From assembly GCF_000732195.1 (NCBI RefSeq), contig NZ_JNNU01000002.1, forward strand, positions 248,001-312,000: a stretch of DNA of 64,000 bases, written 5' to 3'. Source of the DNA: Neorhizobium vignae (GTDB lineage Bacteria > Pseudomonadota > Alphaproteobacteria > Rhizobiales > Rhizobiaceae). Of this stretch, positions 38,100 through 45,524 are shown one piece after another. Numbering within the stretch: the stretch's first letter is position 1; every line of letters begins with the position of its first letter. The notes below the pieces were generated by a model, which saw only the letters and a program-made list of their open reading frames with translations, was not told where the DNA came from and did not search any database. The translations under genes were made by a program, and so were the position numbers.

Positions 38100-38561
38100 C
38101 GTTCTGGCACTCCTGATCAGCGACGCCATGCGATCACGGGCGAGCGCGGCCTTGTCGAGCTTGAGGTGTTCGCTGAATTCCACGGAGCCGTGTTCCGGCG
38201 TCTTCAGAAAGCAGCGGTAGTGCATGCCGCCCTCGCCGTCACTTTCCGCCTCGACCGTTGGCGGCGGCAGACGGTCGGGATCGATACGCTCCTCGTCATG
38301 GGTCCAGAGCCAACGGCGGGTGACGATCCAGCCGCCGTCGCTTTCCTGCCGGACCGAGACGATCGGCCGGGCAAGGGATCCGGACGCCAGCCAGCCTCCC
38401 ACCCCCCAGAAGAAGGCGAGGACGAGCGCCCTGAACGGCTCTTGCGCTATGCCGCTGCTGCGGAAAAACACCCAGGTCATCAATCCGAGAATGGCGAACC
38501 AGGCAACGATGAAAAGCCAGCCATAGAGCGGCCGCAGGTTCCTAAAAAGCAGTCTCTCCAT
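38079..38561 (-). CDS. Membrane protein, unknown
   Basis: A 160-residue protein. The N-terminal half has two membrane segments (YGWLFIVAWFAILGLMTWVF and ALVLAFFWGVGGWLASGSLA). The C-terminal half is soluble, with strands such as SVRQESDGGWIVTRRWLW and YRCFLKTPEHGSVEFSEHLK. The layout resembles small PH-like photosynthetic-type membrane proteins, but I do not recognise the family. It converges on preA and faces no partner on its own strand. Confidence 0.7.
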   Translation of the reverse strand: MERLLFRNLRPLYGWLFIVAWFAILGLMTWVFFRSSGIAQEPFRALVLAFFWGVGGWLASGSLARPIVSVRQESDGGWIVTRRWLWTHDEERIDPDRLPPPTVEAESDGEGGMHYRCFLKTPEHGSVEFSEHLKLDKAALARDRMASLIRSARTKMPRPS

Positions 38562-38642
38562 GGCTATTGCCTCCCAAGACTTCTTTCGATGCGGCGATTA
38601 TATCACGACCCGGGGCACATGCGAATTATCTGAACAACGAGT

Positions 38643-38676
38643 ACAAAAACAAAGAGGCCCGGCGGTTGCCGGGCCT
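38643..38676 (-). terminator. Intrinsic terminator of the small secreted-protein array
   Basis: On the minus strand the stem AGGCCCGGC / GCCGGGCCT (38655-38663, 38668-38676) is followed by CTTTGTTTTTG. It lies 27 bases after the last array gene (stop at 38703), so it ends any transcript that crosses the whole array. Confidence 0.85.
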
Positions 38677-38702
38677 TCTTCGTTTCAGTGATGCGATGCA
38701 CA

Positions 38703-38930
38703 TTAGATCGGGCGGTTGGCGCCGTCGAAATAATCGCCGCTGTTGACGTCGGCCTGGATGTTGGCCTTCTGAGCGTCGGCCTTCTGGCCGATGCTGCCGG
38801 TGTGAACCTGATCGACGGTGGCGGAAGCCTTGGAGGCGCCGTCATAATAATCGCCTTCAGCAAGAGCGACGGAAGCGAAGGAGGCCGAAGCGATAAGGGC
38901 TGCGGCGATGGCGGAAGTGATCTTGGTCAT
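38703..38930 (-). CDS. Array gene A1: small secreted protein
   Basis: A 75-residue protein of the A type. The signal peptide (TSAIAAALIASASFASVALA) is cut before EGDYYDGASKASATVDQ. The mature part holds two copies of a GDY-aromatic-x-G motif, EGDYYDG and SGDYFDG, separated by TGSIGQKADAQKANI. This copy ends ANRPI, where the other A copies end ANRPN, and differs at two more residues, so it is the diverged edge copy. AAGGGA lies upstream of the ATG. The family resembles rhizobial DUF680-like exported mini-proteins, but that is uncertain. Function unknown. Confidence 0.8.
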   Translation of the reverse strand: MTKITSAIAAALIASASFASVALAEGDYYDGASKASATVDQVHTGSIGQKADAQKANIQADVNSGDYFDGANRPI

Positions 38931-39017
38931 GATGGTAGTCCCTTCAGAGTTACCCGCGGCTTCAAAGTTTGCGACCTGGCCTGCGGGGATTGTTTCGGTG
39001 TCTTGAATGAGCTGCAG

Positions 39018-39245
39018 TTAGTTCGGGCGGTTTGCGCCTTCAAAGTAGTCGCCACGGCCGACGGGAGCCGGGATCTGGTTGGCGTTCTGCTGGTCCTTGG
39101 CAATGCTGGCGGTCTGCATGTGGTCGACCATGGCGGAAGCCTTGGAAACGCCCTGGAAATAGTCGCCTTCGTCAGCGAAAGCTGCACCGGCGAACGAAAC
39201 CGAAGCGATGAAAGCTGCGGCGATTGCGGAAGTGATCATGGTCAT
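39018..39245 (-). CDS. Array gene B1: small secreted protein
   Basis: A 75-residue protein of the B type. The signal peptide (TSAIAAAFIASVSFAGAAFA) precedes DEGDYFQGVSKASAMVDHMQ, then TASIAKDQQNANQIPAPVGR and the end GDYFEGANRPN. It shares with type A the two GDY-aromatic-x-G motifs and the ANRPN tail but differs in the middle. AAAGGA sits upstream of the ATG. Its 3' neighbour (A1) begins 87 bases downstream, and both are probably on one transcript. Confidence 0.8.
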   Translation of the reverse strand: MTMITSAIAAAFIASVSFAGAAFADEGDYFQGVSKASAMVDHMQTASIAKDQQNANQIPAPVGRGDYFEGANRPN

Positions 39246-39342
39246 TGTCTTGGTCCTTTTAGGTTTGGAAGTCCGGTCTGCGTTACGTGCGGTTTGGGAT
39301 ACGGAGCCGGATGGATTTCAGTTTCACGGCCTCGAACGATTT

Positions 39343-39570
39343 TTAGTTCGGGCGGTTGGCGCCGTCGAAATAGTCGCCGCTGTTGGCGTCTGCCTGGATG
39401 TTGGCCTTCTGAGCGTCGGCCTTCTGGCCGATGCTGCCGGTCTGAACCTGATCGACGGTGGCGGAAGCCTTGGAGGCGCCGTCATAATAATCGCCTTCAG
39501 CAAGAGCGACGGAAGCGAAGGAGGCCGAAGCGATAAGGGCTGCGGCGATGGCGGAAGTGATCTTGGTCAT
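39343..39570 (-). CDS. Array gene A2: small secreted protein
   Basis: A 75-residue A-type protein, identical in sequence to A3 (39983-40210). It has the same signal peptide as A1, then EGDYYDGASKASATVDQVQ, TGSIGQKADAQKANIQADA and SGDYFDGANRPN. Predicted export to the periplasm or beyond by Sec; the mature peptide is about 51 residues, acidic, without cysteine. Its identity to A3 shows the duplication is recent or kept uniform by gene conversion. Confidence 0.8.
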   Translation of the reverse strand: MTKITSAIAAALIASASFASVALAEGDYYDGASKASATVDQVQTGSIGQKADAQKANIQADANSGDYFDGANRPN

Positions 39571-39657
39571 GATGGTAGTCCCTTCAGAGTTACCCGCGGC
39601 TTCAAAGTTTGCGACCTGGCCTGCGGAGATTGTTTCGGTGTCTTGAATGAGCTGCAG

Positions 39658-39885
39658 TTAGTTCGGGCGGTTTGCGCCTTCAAAGTAGTCGCCACGGCCG
39701 ACGGGAGCCGGGATCTGGTTGGCGTTCTGCTGGTCCTTGGCAATGCTGGCGGTCTGCATGTGGTCGACCATGGCGGAAGCCTTGGAAACGCCCTGGAAAT
39801 AGTCGCCTTCGTCAGCGAAAGCTGCACCGGCGAACGAAACCGAAGCGATGAAAGCTGCGGCGATTGCGGAAGTGATCATGGTCAT
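39658..39885 (-). CDS. Array gene B2: small secreted protein
   Basis: A 75-residue B-type protein identical to B1 (39018-39245), with signal peptide, two GDY-aromatic-x-G motifs (EGDYFQG, RGDYFEG) and the ANRPN end. It lies in the second 640-base unit between A2 and A3. Same ribosome site as B1. Confidence 0.8.
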   Translation of the reverse strand: MTMITSAIAAAFIASVSFAGAAFADEGDYFQGVSKASAMVDHMQTASIAKDQQNANQIPAPVGRGDYFEGANRPN

Positions 39886-39982
39886 TGTCTTGGTCCTTTT
39901 AGGTTTGGAAGTCCGGTCTGCGTTACGTGCGGTTTGGGATACGGAGCCGGATGGATTTCAGTTTCACGGCCTCGAACGATTT

Positions 39983-40210
39983 TTAGTTCGGGCGGTTGGC
40001 GCCGTCGAAATAGTCGCCGCTGTTGGCGTCTGCCTGGATGTTGGCCTTCTGAGCGTCGGCCTTCTGGCCGATGCTGCCGGTCTGAACCTGATCGACGGTG
40101 GCGGAAGCCTTGGAGGCGCCGTCATAATAATCGCCTTCAGCAAGAGCGACGGAAGCGAAGGAGGCCGAAGCGATAAGGGCTGCGGCGATGGCGGAAGTGA
40201 TCTTGGTCAT
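39983..40210 (-). CDS. Array gene A3: small secreted protein
   Basis: A 75-residue A-type protein identical to A2. It begins the third, partial repeat unit. The spacer to the next upstream gene is the same as between A and B in the full units, but the upstream gene here is type C instead of B, so the unit boundary falls inside the 3' end of gene C. Confidence 0.8.
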   Translation of the reverse strand: MTKITSAIAAALIASASFASVALAEGDYYDGASKASATVDQVQTGSIGQKADAQKANIQADANSGDYFDGANRPN

Positions 40211-40297
40211 GATGGTAGTCCCTTCAGAGTTACCCGCGGCTTCAAAGTTTGCGACCTGGCCTGCGGAGATTGTTTCGGTATCTTGAATGAGCTGCAG

Positions 40298-40522
40298 TTA
40301 GTTCGGGCGGTTTGCGCCGTCGAAATAGTCGCCGCTGTTGACGTCGGCCTGGAGCTTGCCGTTCTGGCCGATGCTGCCGGTGCTGATGTGATCGACGGTA
40401 GCGGAGGCGGCGGGAGCGTTCTTCTCGGCGCCCTGGTAGTAGTCCCCTTCGGCGAGAGCGGCAGAACCGAACGAAGCCGAAGCGATGAGGGCGGCGGCGA
40501 TGGCGGAGGAAATTCTGGTCAT
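40298..40522 (-). CDS. Array gene C: small secreted protein, first of the array
   Basis: A 74-residue protein, probably the promoter-proximal gene. The signal peptide (SSAIAAALIASASFGSAALA) is followed by EGDYYQGAEKNAPAASATVD, HISTGSIGQNGKLQADV and NSGDYFDGANRPN. It keeps both motifs and the ANRPN end with a distinct middle. Its last 21 bases match the B genes, and the next 35 or so match the A genes, so it looks like a mosaic made by recombination between family members. ATG 40522 was chosen by signal-peptide homology; a longer frame upstream is not similar. Confidence 0.8.
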   Translation of the reverse strand: MTRISSAIAAALIASASFGSAALAEGDYYQGAEKNAPAASATVDHISTGSIGQNGKLQADVNSGDYFDGANRPN

Positions 40523-40747
40523 TGTCTTGTTCCTTGCATGGGGTGGAGCCGAGTTTCTCGAAGCCCCTCCGTGTGTTTGATCTTGTCTTCCGAAGCTCGT
40601 TGCCGCGCTTCTGATGCTCAAGATGGTGCAAGTCGGCCGTCGGGAATAGACAGCAAGTTGCGGACGTATTGTTCGCAAATGTTGAACGATTTAAATTTTA
40701 TCGTTCACACAAAAAGCATGCACCTGCGTGGGGATTTGGCGGGAGGA

Positions 40748-41647
40748 TTACCGGGAGCTGTCTTCAGCGGGCTCGTTCAGCAGGTCGAGCATGGCGCGCA
40801 GCGCGCGGGTAACGTGGCGCTCGCCGTGGAAAAGCGCCGAAAACTGCCGCAGCGGCATCGGGAAATCGGCAATGTGAAGCCGGCCGGAAAAGGAGTGGGA
40901 TGATGCTGCCCGGCTTGAAAGCACCGTGGCGCTCAACCCCGCCTCCACCGCCGCCATCGCCGCTTCGTTCGACGGCATTTCAAGGACAACCGACAATGAC
41001 TGCGGCTCGATGCCGAGATTGATGAGTTGCGCCTCGAAGGCGGAGCGGGTGCCCGATCCCAGTTCGCGCATGATCCAATTGGTTTCCAGAAGATCGCTCG
41101 AGCGGATCTTTCGCCCGTCCGCCCAGGGGTGGCGGCTGCCGACGACCAGCACCAGCCTGTCCTCCGCCACCTTTCGGCGTTTGAGCCCGACCAGAAACAC
41201 TTCGCCTTCGACGACCGCGAGTTCCGCCGCCCCGGTCAGCACCGCATCGGCAGCACTCTGGGTATTGCCGACGGTGAGCCGGAGATCGACGCGCGGAAAC
41301 CGCTCGTGATAGCTGACCAGCCGGGCGGGAAGCCAATAGCTCGCCACCGTCTGGCTGGCATGGACACGCAGGATGCCCGAGGCCGACCCGCCGAGATCGG
41401 CAAGCACATGCTCGGCGGTCTGTGACCGCTCCAAAACGGCGCGCGCCTCTGGCACGAACAGTTTTCCCGCTTCGGTGAGTTCGATCCGCCGCCCGACCCG
41501 GTTGAACAGGATCACCGCATGCCGCGCCTCCAGGGCCGAGATCGCCGCGCTCACCGCCGACTGCGTGAGGTTCAGCGCCTCAGCCGCGCGGGTCACATGT
41601 TCGCGGGTGGCGACTTCGAGAAAAATTCGGAGCTGATCGAGGGTCAT
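40748..41647 (-). CDS. LysR-family transcriptional regulator
   Basis: A 299-residue protein. The N-terminal winged helix (LDQLRIFLEVATREHVTRAA, LNLTQSAVSAAISALEARHA) and the effector-binding domain (GILRVHASQTVASYWLPARL, RVDLRLTVGNTQSAADAVL, NWIMRELGSGTRSAFEA) are complete. It is of the CysB/Cbl/YeiE-like length. It is divergent from a YeiH-family gene with 114 bases between, the same pairing as YeiE-YeiH in enterobacteria. It probably senses a sulfur- or nitrogen-related metabolite. A TATCG-AA-CGATA palindrome lies 22-33 bases before its start. Confidence 0.93.
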   Translation of the reverse strand: MTLDQLRIFLEVATREHVTRAAEALNLTQSAVSAAISALEARHAVILFNRVGRRIELTEAGKLFVPEARAVLERSQTAEHVLADLGGSASGILRVHASQTVASYWLPARLVSYHERFPRVDLRLTVGNTQSAADAVLTGAAELAVVEGEVFLVGLKRRKVAEDRLVLVVGSRHPWADGRKIRSSDLLETNWIMRELGSGTRSAFEAQLINLGIEPQSLSVVLEMPSNEAAMAAVEAGLSATVLSSRAASSHSFSGRLHIADFPMPLRQFSALFHGERHVTRALRAMLDLLNEPAEDSSR

Positions 41648-41668
41648 CGTCTCAAAACCATTCGTTTT

Positions 41669-41680
41669 TATCGAACGATA
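41669..41680. promoter_or_regulatory. Small palindrome, candidate LysR operator
   Basis: TATCG-AA-CGATA in the LysR/YeiH divergent interval. It fits the T-N-A dyad style of LysR operators. No further support. Confidence 0.4.
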
Positions 41681-41761
41681 TCAGAAAACTTATCAATTGG
41701 ATTTGTGTTTTTGTAAAAGAGAGAATGATTTTCGACGAATTGAGACTCTCGTGGAAAAATC

Positions 41762-42802
41762 ATGAAGCCGATCCAGCCGACTGCGGAACAGCGCGCCCAC
41801 CTCTCCTCTCCCTATTGGCCAGCTTTCACTCAGCTTCTTCCTGGACTTCTCCTGACCGCCGCGATTGCTATGGTCGCCCTCACCGTCCGCAACCTCACAG
41901 GCTGGACGACGCTGAGCCCACTCATCCTGTCGATCGTCTTCGGTATGCTGATCCGAAATCTGGCCCCTGTCCCGACAGCCGTCGAGCCAGGCATCGGCTT
42001 TTCGCTGAAGCGAATCCTGCGTTTCGGCATCGTGCTACTCGGCCTGCAGGTGACGGCCGGCCAGATCCTCTCCCTCGGCGGCGCAGGCCTTGCCATGGTG
42101 GCGCTGACGCTGGTGACCACCTTCGTGGCGATCCGTCTGGTCGGCCGCGCCATGGGCGTCGACAGGTCGCTGACCGACCTGATCGCCGCCGGCACCTCGG
42201 TCTGCGGCGCCTCGGCCGTCATCGCCGCCAATACGGTGGTGCGCGGCAAGCAGGAGCATGTCGCTTATGCGGTCGCCTGCGTGACGCTGTTCGGTTCGCT
42301 GTCGATGCTCGCCTATCCGCTGCTCGCCGCCCCGCTCGGGCTCGACGCCCGCGGTTATGGCCTATGGACCGGCTCCACCATCCACGAAGTCGCGCAGGTC
42401 GTCGCGGCCGCCTTTCAGGGCGGCGATGTGGCAGGCCAGTTCGGCACCATTTCCAAGCTCGCCCGCGTCGTCATGCTGGCGCCGCTGATCATGACGCTGG
42501 CGCTCGCCATGCGCTCCGGCGCTGAAGGCTCATCGAAGGCCTCGGCGCCGATGCCGTGGTTCGTGCTCGGCTTTATCGGGATGATGCTGGTCAACAGCGC
42601 GGTCGCCATTCCTGCCGGCGTGAGCCAGACGCTCGTGACCGCGACGAGTTTTCTGCTATCGATGGCATTGGCGGCCATGGGCCTGCAGACCGATATCCGC
42701 AAATTGAAGGCGGAAGGCTGGCGGCCGCTCGCGCTCGGCGCGTTCGGCTGGCTATTCATCGCGGTTTTCGGCTACGCGATGCTGAAGCTGTTCGCATTTT
42801 GA
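41762..42802 (+). CDS. YeiH/UPF0324-family putative sulfate/anion exporter
   Basis: A 346-residue membrane protein with about ten segments. It shows the family stretches MLIRNLAPVPTAVEPGIGFS, RILRFGIVLLGLQVTAGQIL, IAAGTSVCGASAVIAANTVV (conserved re-entrant loop), GLWTGSTIHEVAQVVAAAFQ and LLSMALAAMGLQTDIRKLKA. The family is predicted to export small anions or related compounds. It is paired with a divergent LysR regulator. A hairpin terminator follows the stop. Confidence 0.93.
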   Translation: MKPIQPTAEQRAHLSSPYWPAFTQLLPGLLLTAAIAMVALTVRNLTGWTTLSPLILSIVFGMLIRNLAPVPTAVEPGIGFSLKRILRFGIVLLGLQVTAGQILSLGGAGLAMVALTLVTTFVAIRLVGRAMGVDRSLTDLIAAGTSVCGASAVIAANTVVRGKQEHVAYAVACVTLFGSLSMLAYPLLAAPLGLDARGYGLWTGSTIHEVAQVVAAAFQGGDVAGQFGTISKLARVVMLAPLIMTLALAMRSGAEGSSKASAPMPWFVLGFIGMMLVNSAVAIPAGVSQTLVTATSFLLSMALAAMGLQTDIRKLKAEGWRPLALGAFGWLFIAVFGYAMLKLFAF

Positions 42803-42826
42803 GGAAAAACAGATCGAAGAAACACG

Positions 42827-42854
42827 GGCCGCGTCACCACTGGCGCGGCCTTTC
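42827..42854 (+). terminator. Intrinsic terminator after YeiH gene
   Basis: Stem GGCCGCG / CGCGGCC (42827-42833, 42844-42850) with a ten-base loop and TTTC after it. The gstI-like gene ends at 42866 on the other strand. Confidence 0.7.
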
Positions 42855-42865
42855 GTCATCTATGG

Positions 42866-43063
42866 TCAGCAGGGCTTCGGCTGGTCGTTCTTCGGCTCGG
42901 AATCCCGCACTGCCTCGTCGTGATACCAGCAATTGGTATCGACGACGCTCAGGGCGACATCGTGGATTCCAGTCGGCACGGTCCGGCCGTCATCCAGCCG
43001 CCGTCTCGGACGAACCGGAAACTGGTAGATGGTTGCTGACTCACGATGGATGTGAATTGTCAT
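42866..43063 (-). CDS. gstI: GstI-like small protein (DUF2735)
   Basis: A 65-residue hydrophilic protein. ATG 43063 follows AGGAG by eight bases, which decides the start over a longer frame to 43123. It carries HRESATIYQFPVRPRRRL and later CWYHDEAVRDSE. The ESATIYQFP block and the position divergent from glnII match the GstI family of Rhizobium, small proteins that reduce glnII expression after transcription when nitrogen is sufficient. The role here is transferred from that family and from synteny. Confidence 0.75.
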   Translation of the reverse strand: MTIHIHRESATIYQFPVRPRRRLDDGRTVPTGIHDVALSVVDTNCWYHDEAVRDSEPKNDQPKPC

Positions 43064-43117
43064 CCTATCGTCTCCTAACTCCAAAGGTGCATTCAAACAC
43101 ACACAGAGCACAAATCT

Positions 43118-43132
43118 GCACATTTTTTGTGC
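43118..43132. promoter_or_regulatory. Palindrome GCACA-N5-TGTGC, candidate NtrC site
   Basis: A perfect 15-base dyad in the gstI/glnII interval. It resembles the NtrC form GCAC(C)-N5-(G)GTGC. It is 54 bases before the gstI start and about 270 bases upstream of the glnII sigma-54 promoter, within range for enhancer action. Binding is inference. Confidence 0.55.
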
Positions 43133-43150
43133 TTATTGCACGATTTTATA

Positions 43151-43183
43151 TCATTTTAGCGACTCGCGCTAGGCGCTAAATGA
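43151..43183. repeat. Inverted repeat in the gstI-glnII interval
   Basis: Arms TCATTTTAGCG (43151-43161) and CGCTAAATGA (43174-43183) are complementary over ten bases with one bulged T. Inside, TAGCG can instead pair with CGCTA at 43167-43171. It may be an operator or a hairpin with two alternative structures; no evidence tells which. Confidence 0.5.
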
Positions 43184-43403
43184 GTGGTGGCGCGGTCCCG
43201 GCGATCTATTTTGCTCACAGGAACCTCCGGCGGGGAAACGTGTGCCAACCGACGCCGGTTCCGAGCAATCTTGATAGAACCTTTAAAACTCGGAGATTCC
43301 ATGAGAACGTGCTGATCTACAGCACCTTTAATCCCTCTCAGCGCTCCGCCTGCGACCCCTCGTTTACACTTTTTTAATCCAAAACCGTCGCTCCGATGCA
43401 AAC

Positions 43404-43419
43404 TGGCACGGGAAATGCG
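43404..43419 (+). promoter_or_regulatory. Sigma-54 promoter of glnII
   Basis: TGGCACGGGAAATGCG has the invariant GG and GC exactly ten bases apart (consensus TGGCACG-N4-TTGC). Transcription should start about 12 bases after the GC, near 43430, giving a leader of about 80 bases. It lies 92 bases before the glnII ATG. glnII of rhizobia is known to depend on NtrC and sigma-54. Confidence 0.88.
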
Positions 43420-43510
43420 TTCTTCTGGTTACCCCGGAGGCGCGGTATCGTCGCGATGCCGCTTCCTCAGGATGGCTCAACCATGAACGTCACGGCCTGA
43501 GAGATAAAAT

Positions 43511-44548
43511 ATGACCAAGTATAAGCTCGAGTACATCTGGCTCGACGGGTACACCCCGGTACCGAACCTGCGTGGCAAGACGCAGATCAAGGAATTCGAC
43601 ACCTTCCCGACGCTCGAACAGCTGCCGCTGTGGGGCTTCGACGGTTCGTCGACCATGCAGGCCGAAGGCCGCTCCTCCGATTGCGTGCTGAAGCCGGTTG
43701 CGATTTATCCGGATCCGGCCCGCACCAACGGCGTTCTCGTCATGTGCGAAGTCATGATGCCGGATGGCGTCACGCCGCATGCTTCGAACGCCCGTGCGAC
43801 CATTCTCGACGACGAGGATGCCTGGTTCGGTTTCGAGCAGGAATACTTCTTCTACCAGAACGGCCGCCCGCTCGGCTTCCCGGAACAGGGCTACCCGGCT
43901 CCGCAGGGTCCGTATTACACCGGCGTCGGTTATTCGAATGTTGGTGACGTCGCCCGCGAAATCGTCGAAGAACATCTCGATCTCTGCCTCGCCGCCGGCA
44001 TCAACCATGAAGGCATCAATGCCGAAGTGGCCAAGGGCCAGTGGGAATTCCAGATTTTCGGCAAAGGCTCCAAGAAAGCCGCCGACCAGATCTGGATGGC
44101 ACGCTACCTGCTGCAGCGCCTGACTGAAAAGTACGGCATCGATATCGAATATCACTGCAAGCCGCTCGGCGACACCGACTGGAACGGCTCGGGCATGCAC
44201 TGCAACTTCTCGACCAAGTACATGCGCGAAGTCGGCGGCAAGGACTATTTCGAAGCGCTCATGGCTGCCTTCGACAAGAACCTGATGGACCACATCAACG
44301 TCTACGGCCCGGACAACGACAAGCGCCTGACCGGCAAGCACGAAACCGCTCCGTGGAACAAGTTCTCCTACGGCGTTGCCGACCGCGGCGCCTCGATCCG
44401 CGTGCCGCACTCGTTCATCAAGAACGACTACAAGGGCTACCTGGAAGACCGCCGTCCGAACTCCCAGGGCGACCCCTACCAGATCGCATCCCAGGTTCTG
44501 AAGACGATCGCCGAAGTCCCGACCAACCGGGCTTCTGCCGCCGCCTGA
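43511..44548 (+). CDS. glnII: Glutamine synthetase type II
   Basis: A 345-residue protein of the eukaryotic-type GSII family, shorter than GlnA (about 470). Motifs: WGFDGSSTMQAEGRSSDC, WFGFEQEYFFYQNGRPLG, DWNGSGMHCNFSTKYMRE, PWNKFSYGVADRGASIRVP. It condenses ammonium and glutamate with ATP in the cytoplasm. Rhizobia have it in addition to GlnA, expressed under nitrogen limitation. It is a single gene with its own sigma-54 promoter and terminator and a divergent gstI-like gene. Confidence 0.98.
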   Translation: MTKYKLEYIWLDGYTPVPNLRGKTQIKEFDTFPTLEQLPLWGFDGSSTMQAEGRSSDCVLKPVAIYPDPARTNGVLVMCEVMMPDGVTPHASNARATILDDEDAWFGFEQEYFFYQNGRPLGFPEQGYPAPQGPYYTGVGYSNVGDVAREIVEEHLDLCLAAGINHEGINAEVAKGQWEFQIFGKGSKKAADQIWMARYLLQRLTEKYGIDIEYHCKPLGDTDWNGSGMHCNFSTKYMREVGGKDYFEALMAAFDKNLMDHINVYGPDNDKRLTGKHETAPWNKFSYGVADRGASIRVPHSFIKNDYKGYLEDRRPNSQGDPYQIASQVLKTIAEVPTNRASAAA

Positions 44549-44573
44549 TAAAGGCCGGTACTCGACAATACGG

Positions 44574-44604
44574 AAACGCCGGCCTTGTGCCGGCGTTTTT
44601 CGTT
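44574..44604 (+). terminator. Intrinsic terminator after glnII
   Basis: Perfect 10-base stem AAACGCCGGC / GCCGGCGTTT with loop CTTGT, followed by TTCG after five T in total. Confidence 0.95.
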
Positions 44605-44623
44605 TCCGGCCTTGAGGTGAGGA

Positions 44624-45268
44624 TCAGGCTTTGCGCGCCCGCAGCCCGTCGATGAAGAGCTGTTCGAGAAACCGGGCCGCATCCTCGAAACGCCCCTCTC
44701 CCGCATAATCCTGGCCGAGCACGGCGCGCACCTGCACGTCGAAGTCGGCATAGTGCTGGGTGGTCGACCAGATCGAGAAGATCAGGTGGTATGGATCGCA
44801 TTTGGTGATCTTGCCGGATCGTGCCCAGGCGCGGATTACCTCCGCCTTTTCGTCGACAAGCGCCTTCAGCGGGCCCTTCAGCTCGTCCTCGATATGCGGC
44901 GCGCCCTGCAGCACTTCATTGGCGAACAGCCGGCTTTCGCGCGGGAAATCGCGGGCCATTTCCAGCTTGCGGCGGATATAGGAGCGGATCTCCGATTCCG
45001 GATTGCCCTCCGCATCGAAGGCACGCAGCGGCTCCAGCCAGGTGGACAGGACCCGGTCGATCAGCTGGCGGTGGATCGCCTCCTTGGTACGGAAATAATA
45101 GAGGAGATTGGGTTTCGACATGCCGGCCGCCTCGGCGATCTGGTCGATCGTGGCGCCGCGGAAACCGTTCTGGGAAAACACGTCGAGCGCCGCTTCGAGG
45201 ATGCGCTCCTCCTTCTCCTCCTGGATGCGCGTGCGTCTCTGCGTCTTCGCCGCCCTCGGGATGGCCAT
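44624..45268 (-). CDS. rutR: RutR-like TetR-family regulator of pyrimidine catabolism
   Basis: A 214-residue protein. The N-terminal helix-turn-helix (EERILEAALDVFSQNGFRGA, TIDQIAEAAGMSKPNLLYYF) is followed by the RutR-type ligand domain (EMARDFPRESRLFANEVLQG, GKITKCDPYHLIFSIWSTTQ). The latter region matches uracil-responsive RutR closely. It is divergent from the pydC-hydA genes with 256 bases between, and an inverted repeat of RutR form lies in that gap. Likely repressor released by uracil or thymine. Confidence 0.92.
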   Translation of the reverse strand: MAIPRAAKTQRRTRIQEEKEERILEAALDVFSQNGFRGATIDQIAEAAGMSKPNLLYYFRTKEAIHRQLIDRVLSTWLEPLRAFDAEGNPESEIRSYIRRKLEMARDFPRESRLFANEVLQGAPHIEDELKGPLKALVDEKAEVIRAWARSGKITKCDPYHLIFSIWSTTQHYADFDVQVRAVLGQDYAGEGRFEDAARFLEQLFIDGLRARKA

Positions 45269-45367
45269 GCCTGTCCTTGCCCTCTTCCGCGTCCACCCGG
45301 CGCTTTCGAAATTCCTCTGGATTTTTCGTGATTTTCGTCTTGAGTGGCGCGGCGGAAATAGTAATGT

Positions 45368-45383
45368 TTTACCAAGCGGTCAA
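45368..45383. promoter_or_regulatory. Candidate RutR operator
   Basis: TTTACC-AAGC-GGTCAA, a near-perfect dyad matching the RutR form TTGACC-N4-GGTCAA with one change. It lies 100 bases before rutR and 142 bases before the pydC start, in their shared interval. Confidence 0.7.
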
Positions 45384-45524
45384 ATTATCGGCGACAAGCG
45401 GAATAAACGCAATGCCGATCTTCGCATGCCCTCTTATCAGATCGGGGCGCCATGCGAAGGACCGACGGGAACGACAAGCATGCCGCCCGCAACGGGTGGA
45501 CGTAAAACAGGCGAGGATGAAAAA

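Larger units (their letters stand above)
38703..40318. repeat. Tandem duplication, unit 640 bp (2.5 copies)
   Basis: Positions 38703-39342, 39343-39982 and 39983-40318 are copies of one 640-base unit, the last one partial. Each full unit carries one A gene and one B gene. Units two and three agree base for base until a single change near 40279. Unit one differs from them at only a handful of positions, mostly in the last 35 codons of its A gene. Period: 39343 minus 38703 = 39983 minus 39343 = 640; also 39658 minus 39018 = 640. Confidence 0.97.

Noticed and set aside
38703..40318. CRISPR-like repeat array
   Set aside because: The repeat unit is 640 bases, contains whole genes and has no short repeat/spacer pattern.
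38688..40903. Plus-strand open frames of 282-351 codons across the array
   Set aside because: They are antisense to the signal-peptide genes and repeat only because the DNA does. The minus-strand genes have ribosome sites, signal peptides and a terminator.
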